Shown here one piece after another: positions 34,028 to 42,460 of a stretch of DNA of 64,000 nt. A program made the translations under genes and the position numbers. Source of the stretch: Chitinophagaceae bacterium UBA1930 (GTDB lineage: Bacteria > Bacteroidota > Bacteroidia > Chitinophagales > Chitinophagaceae); contig DDFK01000004.1 in NCBI GenBank assembly GCA_002337145.1, forward strand, positions 1 through 64,000. The letters are read 5' to 3'. The notes beneath the pieces were generated by a model, which was not told the origin of the DNA, ran no database searches, and saw only the letters and a program-made list of their open reading frames with translations. Position 1 is the first letter of the stretch. Every line of letters begins with the position of its first letter.

Positions 34028-34309
34028 CTATAACACACCGTTTGCAAGCTCGTTCAAGTAAATGAATGCTGGGGATTTTACGCCTGCTTCTTTTCTTATT
34101 TGTATCAGCCTGGGAGATTCGAAAAATGCTTTGGCTGCCTTATGCGAAACCCATTTTGAAAAGTGGACAATTTTATTTTCGTCAGTATCGTATCTCAATA
34201 CCTGATATGAAATTTCACCTGCTTCTTTCCTTATTTTTTCGGCCGCATCAAAAATTTTTCTCCACGCAGGGTAGTCTTCCACTTCGTGTATAATAAGTAC
34301 ATAGTCCAT
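34028..34309 (-). CDS. Antibiotic-biosynthesis-monooxygenase-like small protein
   Basis: 93 residues. The sequence (DYVLIIHEVEDYPAWRKIFD at the start, FSKWVSHKAAKAFFESPRLI in the second half) fits the dimeric alpha/beta-barrel ABM-like superfamily, which includes quinol monooxygenases and many proteins without cofactors. No catalytic residue can be assigned. It follows the DinB gene region on the same strand and is isolated from the downstream T9SS gene by a long hairpin. Confidence 0.65.
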   Translation of the reverse strand: MDYVLIIHEVEDYPAWRKIFDAAEKIRKEAGEISYQVLRYDTDENKIVHFSKWVSHKAAKAFFESPRLIQIRKEAGVKSPAFIYLNELANGVL

Positions 34310-34346
34310 ATAACGGAAAGTATTTTAACTGTATGGAGGGTTTGGT

Positions 34347-34387
34347 ATAACCTATTACCAATAGCCAAAGTATTGGTAATAGGTTAT
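34347..34387 (-). terminator. Perfect 17-bp inverted repeat at the 3' side of the Ycf48-repeat gene
   Basis: Arms 34347-34363 and 34371-34387 are perfectly complementary with a 7-base loop, 16 bases after the stop of the minus-strand 1254-residue gene. There is no clear T-run on the minus strand, so it may act by hairpin alone or stabilise the 3' end. Confidence 0.6.
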
Positions 34388-34403
34388 TATATGGTTGAAA
34401 CAA

Positions 34404-37400
34404 TTATTGCTTGATAAAGCTTAACACTTGCTTGCTGCTTCCATTGAGCAACTGCAATGTGTACATGCCATTGCTTAATGATTGTATATTGATTGCTTGC
34501 TTGCCTGCCTGCACTTTGCCAATATTGCTTGTTGTTACAATACTGCCATCGGCCGCTATAATTTGCAGGCTACTGTTTTCTTTTTCATCCAGCCCTTCGT
34601 AATCGATACTCAATAAATGCTTAACCGGGTTGGGGGATAGCTTTAGGGAGAAAGCCATTGTTGCCTGCATTGGCTGTGTGGCTTTGCCCAATACAATCAT
34701 GAACCTGTCTGCTGCCTTGCTTGCAACATCGTTGTTCAATTCAAAGTCAACGGTGGTCAACCCTTCCATGTTCAATGGATAATTTTTATTGAGGTACTTG
34801 TCAACCACATACCCATTTTTGCCGGTATAACTGAAGTTATTCGCAGTAATATGCAGGCTGTATTGGCTTTGTGTGAATTGGCTCAAAGCCAATGGCAAAG
34901 TGTCGTTGGCTGTAATGGGCATTGGTCTTGCTTCAATGGATAACAACATATTGTTGCGGTTGATGCTGAGCATTTCATCCAGGTTGGTCAGTTTATAGGC
35001 TTCTTCTTCATTACTGATTTCTTTGCTATAGTTGCCAAATATGGCAGTTGCAGCATCGGCATATATCCTGTTGTTACTGGCATCCATAAAGGTCAGTTCA
35101 ATAGACAGTTTTGCAAAGCTGTTCTGTGTTCTGAATGTGGTGGTAAGGTTACTGGCCGATGTAGCTTTGTCGCTTTGTTGTATCGTAAGGCTTGGGGTAG
35201 CAGTAGTACTTGTAACAAAGAATGCCTGCCCCGGCTGAATGTATTGGTTAATGCTTCCGCCATTGCCTACGGTACCGTTCCAACTGGTGTATGCCCCCCT
35301 TGTGTTCTGTGTTGGGTCCCATATATAATAGGAAGTGCCAATACCCGACTTGGTAATAGTAGCCCAGTTGATAGGTGCCCAATAAGGGTTTGGTACCATG
35401 CTGAAGTTTTGATTGGTAGTAGTGGTGGTGTTTAATGCAGTTGGCGTACTTGCATTGTTGAACACAACTGATGATGCATTGTTTAAAATACCTGTTGCCC
35501 TTAATACAGTTGCATCTGCAGTAGCCGCGTTGTTGTTAAGGTTCACGGCACGGCTGCCCCTTACCATTAAGCGGTAGGCCGTTAGTGCATTCAATGTGGC
35601 AGTGCCTGTGTTGGCTGCCTGCGTCCAGGTATTAGCTGCATTGTTGCCAAACGTAAAAAGCGATGGATTGCCTGTTGTGGTGGCATCAAAACCGTTGCTG
35701 CCATTGGTACTGCCTGTTATGTGCGTGCCATAACCTGCATTGGTATTGCTGTTGCTGGCTGTGGTTGTATTGTTCTGGCCCTCTTGCCAGTTGGCTTTAA
35801 TGGTAGTGGTGGTGGTAACGCCTGGTGCCATTAACCTGAATGCCCTTCTTGCAGGTATGAACCTTTCCACCGTTACGTTGCCACTAATAGTGCCAGCACT
35901 GTTGGCTACCATGGCGGTATTGGCGATACTGGTAGATTTTAAAGTAAGCAGGTTGTTGGTTGTAAGTGTTGCCCCTGCGTTAACAGTCAAAATTCCATTA
36001 AACGAAATGGCTGTTCCTAACAGACCTGCAGATGTAGCAATAGTAAGGTTGCCTGCACCGCTTATGCCATTGCCATTGTTGGTGATGTCGCCATTTACCG
36101 TAGCTGTTACGCCACTGCCAATGGTTAGGGCATAGCCGTTGTTGATGGTTAAGCTCTTGCAGGTAAATGAGCCCGGTGTAGTGCTGCTGGCTATTATCGC
36201 ATCAACACTTGCAGTAGGTGCCCCATCGCTCCATGTGCTGCCATTCCAGGTTGTATTGGTTGGCAGTGCTGAATAGAGCAATACCAAGCCTTCTGAGCCA
36301 ACGCCCCAGCCTTTGGTGGATGAATTGAAAGACAGGTTAAAGATATAACCATTGGTGCCAGATGTTTGGGGTGTCCAGGTACTGCCTCCATTGCTCGTGG
36401 TTAAAATGGTACCCCCTTGTCCGGCAGCCCAGCCCTTGGTTGCAGAGGTAAAACGGATGCTATAAAGACCATTGACGGTGCCGGATGTTTGGGGCGTCCA
36501 TGTACTGCCACCATTTGTGGTGGCGAGTATCCTGCCAGAGCCTGCAGACACATCGCCAACAATCCAGCCATTGTTGGCATCGGCAAAATAGACTGATGTA
36601 AAGTATTCACTGGCTGGTGTGGCTAGTCCGGAAGATTGGGCCGTCCAGTTTGCACCTGCATCGCTTGTTATGTAGATAGCACCTTCTGCACCAACGGCCC
36701 ATCCTTTGGTAGCCGATGCAAAATATACGGCGGTGAAATAGGAGCCATTGACATTGGCTATGAATTTCTGTCTTGTCCATGTTGTACCGCCATTGGTAGT
36801 TGCATAAATTACGTAGCCCGCACCACTGCCGTCACTACCAACAATCCAGCCTTGTGTGGCCGAAAAGAAGTTCACGCCATACAGGTAATCCGTACCTGCC
36901 CCTGATTGTGCTGTCCATGTTGTGCCGCCATTGCTTGTAGTTCTGATAACGCCATTGTCGCCAACAGCCCAGCCTTGTGTAGCGGATACAAACCAAACAC
37001 TGTTTAAGGAAGACGTTACACCCGATGATTGTGGTGTCCAGGTGCTACCTGCATCAGTGGTCATCAAAATTGAACCTTCGGAGCCAACTGCCCATCCCTG
37101 TGAGGCAGATGCGAAACTGGCTGAAGCAAAAGTTGATCTCGTTCCTGTGGTACGTCTTGTCCATGTAGTGCCACTATTACTGGTGGCTAGTACAATGCCT
37201 GCATTGCCCACAGCTATTGCCTGTGTGGCAGATCCCATGCAAACAGCCGTTAAGTTTTCATAAATATTGGTGATGCCCGATGTTTGCTGGCTCCAGGATG
37301 TGCCGCCATTGGTGGTGATATAAATGGTACCGCTGCTGCCTACCACATAACCATTGGTGGCGGATATGAAATGGATGCCATAAAAGGACTGAATAGTTGA

Positions 37401-38168
37401 TATGGATTGTGATGTCCAGGTGCTGCCGCCATTGCTGGTAGTTATGATTTTTCCGCTTATGCCACATGCCCAGCCCTGCGTGGCCGAAACAAATGTTATT
37501 GAGCCAAGATAGGAGTGCCCGGATGTTTGCTGGCTCCAGGATGTGCCGCCATTACTGGTACCCAATATTTTTCCATCGCTTGTTGTGGCCCAGCCTGCCG
37601 TGGCTGATGCAAATTTTACAGCAGAAAAGGAAGATGTTGTTCCGGATGTTTGCGCCGCCCAGGTGCTGCCACCGTTACTCGTGGTTATGATGGTGCCCTG
37701 TACACCTACAGCCCAGCCTTGCGTGGTTGAGGTAAAGCAAACACCGGTAAGCCCATAACCGGAGTTGATGCTGGTGCTTTGTGCCGACCATGTTGTGCCG
37801 CCATTATTGGTGGTAATGATGGTAGCTTTATCGCCTACGGCCCAGCCCTGTGTGGCAGATATGAAGAACACGCTCCTGAGGCTGCTTACCGTGCCGGATG
37901 TTTGTTGTGTCCAGGTAGCACCGCCGTCTGTTGTTACTATTATGGTACCGTCATTGCCCACTGCCCAGCCTTGCGTGGCGGAGAACATGAAAGTGGCGTT
38001 TAGGCTGACACTTAAATAGGTAGTTCCTCCCTGTTTAAAAGGTGTGGTCCATGTTTGTGCTTTTGTGGTGCCATACTGTGTAAGCAGCAATAACATTGCC
38101 AGTGCAGTTATTTGGCAGCATCTGACAAAGAATTGGTTTTGTTTCTTGGTAGCAGGTTGTTTTTTCAT
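34404..38168 (-). CDS. Giant secreted Ycf48-repeat protein with T9SS sorting domain
   Basis: 1254 residues from the ATG at 38168 (an ATG at 38189 adds seven). A signal peptide (ITALAMLLLLTQYGTTKA) is followed by about 14 repeats of ~45-50 residues with core (A/S)TQGWAVGxxGTIxxTxxGGxTW, the Ycf48/BNR-like beta-propeller motif, probably two seven-bladed propellers. A Ser/Thr/Asn-rich beta region (residues ~650-1000) and a C-terminal T9SS signal (FSLKLSPNPVKHLLSIDYEG ... GMYTLQLLNGS) follow. It is expected at the cell surface as an adhesin or sugar-binding scaffold; no enzyme motif is evident. Confidence 0.9.
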   Translation of the reverse strand: MKKQPATKKQNQFFVRCCQITALAMLLLLTQYGTTKAQTWTTPFKQGGTTYLSVSLNATFMFSATQGWAVGNDGTIIVTTDGGATWTQQTSGTVSSLRSVFFISATQGWAVGDKATIITTNNGGTTWSAQSTSINSGYGLTGVCFTSTTQGWAVGVQGTIITTSNGGSTWAAQTSGTTSSFSAVKFASATAGWATTSDGKILGTSNGGTSWSQQTSGHSYLGSITFVSATQGWACGISGKIITTSNGGSTWTSQSISTIQSFYGIHFISATNGYVVGSSGTIYITTNGGTSWSQQTSGITNIYENLTAVCMGSATQAIAVGNAGIVLATSNSGTTWTRRTTGTRSTFASASFASASQGWAVGSEGSILMTTDAGSTWTPQSSGVTSSLNSVWFVSATQGWAVGDNGVIRTTSNGGTTWTAQSGAGTDYLYGVNFFSATQGWIVGSDGSGAGYVIYATTNGGTTWTRQKFIANVNGSYFTAVYFASATKGWAVGAEGAIYITSDAGANWTAQSSGLATPASEYFTSVYFADANNGWIVGDVSAGSGRILATTNGGSTWTPQTSGTVNGLYSIRFTSATKGWAAGQGGTILTTSNGGSTWTPQTSGTNGYIFNLSFNSSTKGWGVGSEGLVLLYSALPTNTTWNGSTWSDGAPTASVDAIIASSTTPGSFTCKSLTINNGYALTIGSGVTATVNGDITNNGNGISGAGNLTIATSAGLLGTAISFNGILTVNAGATLTTNNLLTLKSTSIANTAMVANSAGTISGNVTVERFIPARRAFRLMAPGVTTTTTIKANWQEGQNNTTTASNSNTNAGYGTHITGSTNGSNGFDATTTGNPSLFTFGNNAANTWTQAANTGTATLNALTAYRLMVRGSRAVNLNNNAATADATVLRATGILNNASSVVFNNASTPTALNTTTTTNQNFSMVPNPYWAPINWATITKSGIGTSYYIWDPTQNTRGAYTSWNGTVGNGGSINQYIQPGQAFFVTSTTATPSLTIQQSDKATSASNLTTTFRTQNSFAKLSIELTFMDASNNRIYADAATAIFGNYSKEISNEEEAYKLTNLDEMLSINRNNMLLSIEARPMPITANDTLPLALSQFTQSQYSLHITANNFSYTGKNGYVVDKYLNKNYPLNMEGLTTVDFELNNDVASKAADRFMIVLGKATQPMQATMAFSLKLSPNPVKHLLSIDYEGLDEKENSSLQIIAADGSIVTTSNIGKVQAGKQAINIQSLSNGMYTLQLLNGSSKQVLSFIKQ

Positions 38169-38282
38169 GTTGTAGGTTTGCATTTTCATTAGGCAGCTAG
38201 TGTGCGGTGGTGGAGTATTTTTTTAGCGGGTCAATTTTTTGCGATAAATGTGTGGCTAATTTTATTCTTAAACTAAAAAAGT

Positions 38283-38768
38283 TTAATATTTATTTTTTAA
38301 ATTTTTCACCCTTGCCTCAAAATCAAACTGGGTGGGCAATGGGTTCACTATTTTGGTAAATAGGTCCATTAGTTCGGTTGTGTGCAAGTGGCTTTTTTGA
38401 TGTGCAATGTTGTAGTGTACAAGTTTGGTCCACATAACAGCTTTAAGTATTGTTTTGTTGCTGTTCCACATGAGTCCTTCTACCATCAGGCTTTTTTCAG
38501 AAAAGGCCATCAGGCTGGTTTCAATCGTAACTTCTTCCATCAGGTATGCAGGCCTTATATAGGATATTTGTGTTTGTGCAGAAACCCAGCCAATGCCTTC
38601 TTGTCTTGCCAGGTTGTATATATCCAGTCCATAGTTTTCAATTAATTGGTCGCCCCGGGCAGTAACGATGTAATCAATGTACCTGGAGTTGTTTAAGTGG
38701 TTAAAGGGATCGCAATCATGAAAACGGATTTTCATTTTGCTCTCTATTGTTTTCTTAAAAGTTTGCAT
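38283..38768 (-). CDS. Acyl-CoA thioesterase (4HBT hot-dog fold)
   Basis: 161 residues from the ATG at 38768; the open frame extends to 38828 but that would overlap the thiolase. The 4HBT signature RFHDCDPFNHLNNSRYIDYI contains the catalytic Asp and the HLNN loop. This fold hydrolyses acyl-CoA thioesters. It starts 5 bases after the thiolase stop and is the third gene of the TetR-linked operon. Substrate length is unknown. Confidence 0.8.
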   Translation of the reverse strand: MQTFKKTIESKMKIRFHDCDPFNHLNNSRYIDYIVTARGDQLIENYGLDIYNLARQEGIGWVSAQTQISYIRPAYLMEEVTIETSLMAFSEKSLMVEGLMWNSNKTILKAVMWTKLVHYNIAHQKSHLHTTELMDLFTKIVNPLPTQFDFEARVKNLKNKY

Positions 38769-38773
38769 ATTGT

Positions 38774-39952
38774 TTAGTTGCTTAAATTTTCTATTACTAT
38801 AGCTGTGGCACCACCACCGCCATTGCAAATGGCGGCAACACCATATTTGCCTGCTTTTTGTTGCAGGGCCGTTAGCAGCGTGCAGAGTATCCTTGCCCCA
38901 GAGGCTCCTAAAGGATGGCCCATTGCCACGGCACCACCATAAACGTTCAGTCTTTCTGTTTTGATGTTTAGCAGGCTTCGGTTGGCAATGGCCACTACTG
39001 CATAGGCTTCGTTGATTTCGAAATAATCAATATCCCTGATTGACAGTTTTGCCATGGCCAGTGCTTTTGAAATGGCGATAGCAGGTGAAGTGGCAAATTT
39101 TTCAGGTGCCTGTGCCGCATCAGCATAGGCCAGTATCCTGGCTATTGGTTTTAATGAATAGTCGCTTAGTGCCTGTGCCGATGACAGGAGAATTGCGGCT
39201 GCACCATCGTTTAGGTTGCTTGCATTGGCTGCTGTAACCGTTCCGTTTTCCTCAAATGCGGGTTTCAGTTTTGGCACTTTTTCAAGTATGATCTTGGCTA
39301 TGTCTTCATCTTTTTCAAAGAGGGTATTTCCAGTTTTGCCTTGTATGTTTATGGGTACTATTTCATGTTTGAATTTTTCCTGTGTTGTTGCATCGATTGC
39401 TTTTTGATAGGATTCAATCGCAAAAGAATCCTGCTCTTCCCTCGAAATACCAAAGGTTCTTGCACATAATTCGGCTGCATTTGCCATGTGTTGTTGACTA
39501 TAGGCATCCACCAACCCGTCTTTTAAAATACCGTCAACCAATTGTTCATTGCCCAATTTCATTTGCCTGCGTATGGGAAGGTAGTAAGGTGTATTGCTCA
39601 TGCTTTCTGTGCCGCCAGCCATAATAAGGTTCGACTGGCCCAATTGAATTTGCTGGGCCCCCAGTACAGTGGCTTTTAAGCCAGATGAACATACTTTATT
39701 GATGGTAGTGCAATCTGTTCTGTTGTCAAGCCCAGCCAGTAACGATGCCTGGCGTGCAGGTGATTGCCCCAGGTTGGCAGATAGTGTATTGCCCAAGTAA
39801 ACTTCGTCAATTGAGCCAGGTTGTAGCTGTACACTTTCGTAAGCTGCCTTTATAGCTATTGAGCCAAGTACGGTGGCACTGTAGCTTTGAAGCGAGCCGA
39901 GAAAGCCACCAATTGCCGTTCTTTTTGCTGACACTATGTACACGGGGTTCAT
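38774..39952 (-). CDS. Acetyl-CoA C-acetyltransferase (thiolase)
   Basis: 392 residues, the usual thiolase length. Catalytic residues are present: nucleophile Cys in NKVCSSGLKA near 89, the GHPLGASGAR His near 348, and the C-terminal Cys in ICNGGGGATA. It condenses two acetyl-CoA to acetoacetyl-CoA or cleaves 3-ketoacyl-CoA. It follows the DinB gene by 8 bases and precedes the thioesterase by 5, indicating an operon probably under the TetR regulator. Confidence 0.92.
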   Translation of the reverse strand: MNPVYIVSAKRTAIGGFLGSLQSYSATVLGSIAIKAAYESVQLQPGSIDEVYLGNTLSANLGQSPARQASLLAGLDNRTDCTTINKVCSSGLKATVLGAQQIQLGQSNLIMAGGTESMSNTPYYLPIRRQMKLGNEQLVDGILKDGLVDAYSQQHMANAAELCARTFGISREEQDSFAIESYQKAIDATTQEKFKHEIVPINIQGKTGNTLFEKDEDIAKIILEKVPKLKPAFEENGTVTAANASNLNDGAAAILLSSAQALSDYSLKPIARILAYADAAQAPEKFATSPAIAISKALAMAKLSIRDIDYFEINEAYAVVAIANRSLLNIKTERLNVYGGAVAMGHPLGASGARILCTLLTALQQKAGKYGVAAICNGGGGATAIVIENLSN

Positions 39953-39960
39953 TGTTGGTT

Positions 39961-40458
39961 CTATTTACTTAGTTGAATAACTTGTTCTTCCGTTAGGCCA
40001 ATGATTGGTGGTGTTGCTATGCCCAACAGGTTTAAATAAATGCAGAGTGCTGCCCTGTGATGTATTTCATGTACTATCAGTGCCCGTAAGAAATTTCCGA
40101 GCTCAATTTGTTTTCCGTCCACAGAAGTTATTTTGTTGCGTAGGCAGCTATCTGTTAGTGTTTCAAATATGTTTATTGATTGCAGGTGCATTGCATCGAA
40201 ATAGGCAAAGGGGCTTTCATATCCTTCTATTATTTCTTTGCCACAGCCTTTGTAGCTTGGCTTATTGCCAAGTGCAATGGCTGCAAATACATATCGCTCT
40301 ATTGCTGCTATATGCCTTATCAGATCTCCAATGGTAAACTTTCTGGCACTGTATGTCCAATCAAGTTTGTCTTTTGGTATCACGTCTATCACAGTTTTGG
40401 TAATCCCCCTCGTTTTTTTGTAGTATGCTACAAATGTTTTGATATTTGTTATTTCCAT
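39961..40458 (-). CDS. DinB family protein
   Basis: 165 residues. The three His expected for a DinB metal site are seen in LIRHIAAIERYVFAA and in ALIVHEIHHRAALCIYLNLL. It is the first gene of the minus-strand operon DinB-thiolase-thioesterase. A TetR-type palindrome lies 11 bases upstream of its ATG, so it is probably a direct target of the adjacent regulator. Confidence 0.82.
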   Translation of the reverse strand: MEITNIKTFVAYYKKTRGITKTVIDVIPKDKLDWTYSARKFTIGDLIRHIAAIERYVFAAIALGNKPSYKGCGKEIIEGYESPFAYFDAMHLQSINIFETLTDSCLRNKITSVDGKQIELGNFLRALIVHEIHHRAALCIYLNLLGIATPPIIGLTEEQVIQLSK

Positions 40459-40468
40459 TGTAATGATT

Positions 40469-40486
40469 ATATACCAATCGGTATAT
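40469..40486. promoter_or_regulatory. TetR operator upstream of the DinB-thiolase operon
   Basis: ATATACC-AATC-GGTATAT is an 18-base palindrome with a 4-base centre, 11 bases before the DinB start and overlapping its promoter region. The same core in the opposite orientation occurs upstream of the TetR gene. Confidence 0.75.
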
Positions 40487-40501
40487 TTTTAGTCAAAAAA
40501 A

Positions 40502-41104
40502 TTAGGCTTTCAAATCCAGTATCAATTTTTCAAGATAGTCCATTGCAATGCTTAGGTCTTTGGACTTTTGCGTAACCTTGGCCTGCATGACGCTGCCTTC
40601 AATCAACGACATTAAAACCACTGCAATGGCAGTTGCATTGGTGCCGGATTTTATCTCGCCCCTGGCAATGCCACGCTTAACCTGGTTTTCAATAGAGGCT
40701 TTCCAGAAACTGAGTGCATTGGCTGCTTTTGCTTTTAGCTCAGGGTGTGTATCGTCTGCCTCTGTGGAGGTGTTAAGAATGGGGCATCCTGGTTTAAGAA
40801 AGGGGATGACTAAAAAATTCCGGTAAACTTTTGGATAAACCAGCAAACGCTCAATGCTGTTTTCTGTAGCTAAAATCTTGTTCTTTATATAATTGGTTAC
40901 GTTGTTGAAATTGTAGTCAAAAGCAGCCAGTGCAACTTCATCCTTGTTTTCAAAATTGCCATAAATGCTCCCTTTGGTTAAACCGGTAGCTACTGTCATA
41001 TCTGTGAGTGAAGTGCCGGCAAAGCCCTTGGCATTAAAAATGGGTGCCGTCTTTTCAATAATAAATTGCTTTGTCCTATCGCTTTTTGATGTGCTTACAG
41101 TCAT
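40502..41104 (-). CDS. TetR/AcrR family transcriptional regulator
   Basis: 200 residues from the ATG at 41104; the longer frame to 41176 would run through the operator. The N-terminal helix-turn-helix (GFAGTSLTDMTVATGLTKGS and IYGNFENKDEVALAAFDYN) is typical of TetR. The C-terminal part is helical and contains a Cys (LKPGCPILNTSTEADD) near residue 105 as in TetR regulators of the YcnC/RutR-like group that respond to small molecules. It lies upstream of DinB-thiolase-thioesterase in the same direction, and matching palindromes precede both units. Confidence 0.88.
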   Translation of the reverse strand: MTVSTSKSDRTKQFIIEKTAPIFNAKGFAGTSLTDMTVATGLTKGSIYGNFENKDEVALAAFDYNFNNVTNYIKNKILATENSIERLLVYPKVYRNFLVIPFLKPGCPILNTSTEADDTHPELKAKAANALSFWKASIENQVKRGIARGEIKSGTNATAIAVVLMSLIEGSVMQAKVTQKSKDLSIAMDYLEKLILDLKA

Positions 41105-41128
41105 AACGAATGTAAATATAGTATAAAA

Positions 41129-41146
41129 ATATACCGATTGGTATTT
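41129..41146. promoter_or_regulatory. TetR autoregulatory operator
   Basis: ATATACC-GATT-GGTATTT, the reverse-complement core (ATACCGATTGGTAT) of the 40469 site, with one mismatch in the outer arm. It lies 25 bases before the TetR start, over the probable promoter. Confidence 0.75.
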
Positions 41147-41230
41147 TGTTGAAACTATTTTTAACAACTGCAGCAAGCTGGAGCAAAGTAGGTTTTGTAT
41201 TGATTGTAAAAGTGGAGTTGTATGTTGTGG

Positions 41231-41273
41231 AATCTGTCACCATCATTCAATATATAAATGATGGTGACAGATT
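41231..41273. terminator. Perfect 17-bp inverted repeat between SRPBCC and TetR genes
   Basis: Arms 41231-41247 and 41257-41273 are perfectly complementary with a 9-base AT loop. It sits 55 bases after the SRPBCC stop (minus strand). The plus-strand side is followed by GTTTTATATA. Likely a terminator, possibly bidirectional. Confidence 0.6.
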
Positions 41274-41327
41274 GTTTTATATATGTGATTTGTGGCAAGT
41301 CGATTACTCTTGCTTTAATAGTTGCAG

Positions 41328-41768
41328 CTATTTTAAATCGGGTTTACCTTTTCCTTCGGTCAATAATTTAAACAAGCTTTCTTGTATGTAAAAATCCCAT
41401 GCTTTTTCGCATACATCATAGCATTCTATGCCGGGCACCAGGCCTATATGTGTAAAATGTATCTGCGTGGTATTATTGGTTGTAGAGATTTCCCATTTCA
41501 TTGTAGTGTCTTTCCATTCTTCCTTGTCTTCAAGCCAATGTTTGCAACAGTCTATTACATGCCAGCCTATTTTTTGGTAAGGGATAGATTCGATAATTTT
41601 TATAGTCATAAAGGTTTCGCCAAAGCTTACGGTAAAAATATCATCAAGATTTTCTGCATTGCCTTTAACGTTGATTGTCCACCAGCTTGCAATATTGTTA
41701 ATGCTATTAAATACTACTTGTGGCGTGGCATCCACCACAATGCTTGCCGTATAATTCTGTTGATTCAT
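41328..41768 (-). CDS. SRPBCC/AHSA1-like ligand-binding protein
   Basis: 146 residues. The START-like fold is suggested by the N-terminal SIVVDATPQVVFNSINNIAS WW pattern and TTQIHFTHIGLVPGIECYDV in the second half, as in AHSA1-type SRPBCC proteins that hold a hydrophobic ligand. No catalytic residues are assigned. It lies 76 bases after the DinB gene upstream on the same strand and may be co-transcribed with it. Confidence 0.78.
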   Translation of the reverse strand: MNQQNYTASIVVDATPQVVFNSINNIASWWTINVKGNAENLDDIFTVSFGETFMTIKIIESIPYQKIGWHVIDCCKHWLEDKEEWKDTTMKWEISTTNNTTQIHFTHIGLVPGIECYDVCEKAWDFYIQESLFKLLTEGKGKPDLK

Positions 41769-41844
41769 ATTGTTGGCTATTTTGTTGTTTGTATTAATAT
41801 CTCAATTTAAAGGCATCTCTTTCAATAGTCTTATACTGGTGTGG

Positions 41845-42324
41845 TTATTTCAGCAGTATGAATTGTCCCAGGTGGTAGGAGAGGTGGCAGGTCCTGGTGA
41901 GGATGATGTTTAATTTGTTGCGATGTGGTTGCTTTACAAAATCTTCGTTAGAAACAGCCGTATGTTTTTGGAACCACTCTTCTGGTTGTAGGCTATCGAA
42001 TCTTTGTGCCAATATCTCGTTTGAGTTTTTCCAGTATGCCCTTAGCTCTTGTGCGGAAGGGATTGGAGCCATTGATTTGTCGGGCGACTTGATGAACATT
42101 TCATGTAGCTCGGGATATATTTTATCGCCCAGGTCCAATAACCGCAACATGTCGTCATGTATGGCTATCAGATGCCCAACCAGATACACACCCCTGTTTT
42201 TATTTGGGGCAATTTCTTTTAGCAACTGTTCGTCTGTAATGGAATTGAGTGCTGTATCAAATTGTTTAAGTAATGTGTTCCAGCTATCCAATACCATTTT
42301 GACCATTGTTTGAGTAGTGTCCAT
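41845..42324 (-). CDS. DinB family protein
   Basis: 159 residues. A metal site is visible as LVGHLIAIHDDMLRLLDLGD and the C-terminal CHLSYHLGQFILLK with two His. It is divergent from a GlxA-type AraC regulator that starts 136 bases away, which may control it. This is the fourth DinB-like gene in the region. Confidence 0.8.
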   Translation of the reverse strand: MDTTQTMVKMVLDSWNTLLKQFDTALNSITDEQLLKEIAPNKNRGVYLVGHLIAIHDDMLRLLDLGDKIYPELHEMFIKSPDKSMAPIPSAQELRAYWKNSNEILAQRFDSLQPEEWFQKHTAVSNEDFVKQPHRNKLNIILTRTCHLSYHLGQFILLK

Positions 42325-42460
42325 TTGTGTCTGTTTTTGATGGATGAAATTTTTTGTTTCACAAAATTATTATGGACATGCAAATTGTATAAGGTGCAAA
42401 ATAGACTTCTTGAAGGGGCAATTTGGACAGCCTTATTATTTACTTTTACAAAAAAGAATA

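Noticed and set aside
41146..41391. 81-residue plus-strand ORF containing the 17-bp palindrome
   Set aside because: No recognisable domain, it spans a hairpin and the end of the SRPBCC gene; probably noncoding.
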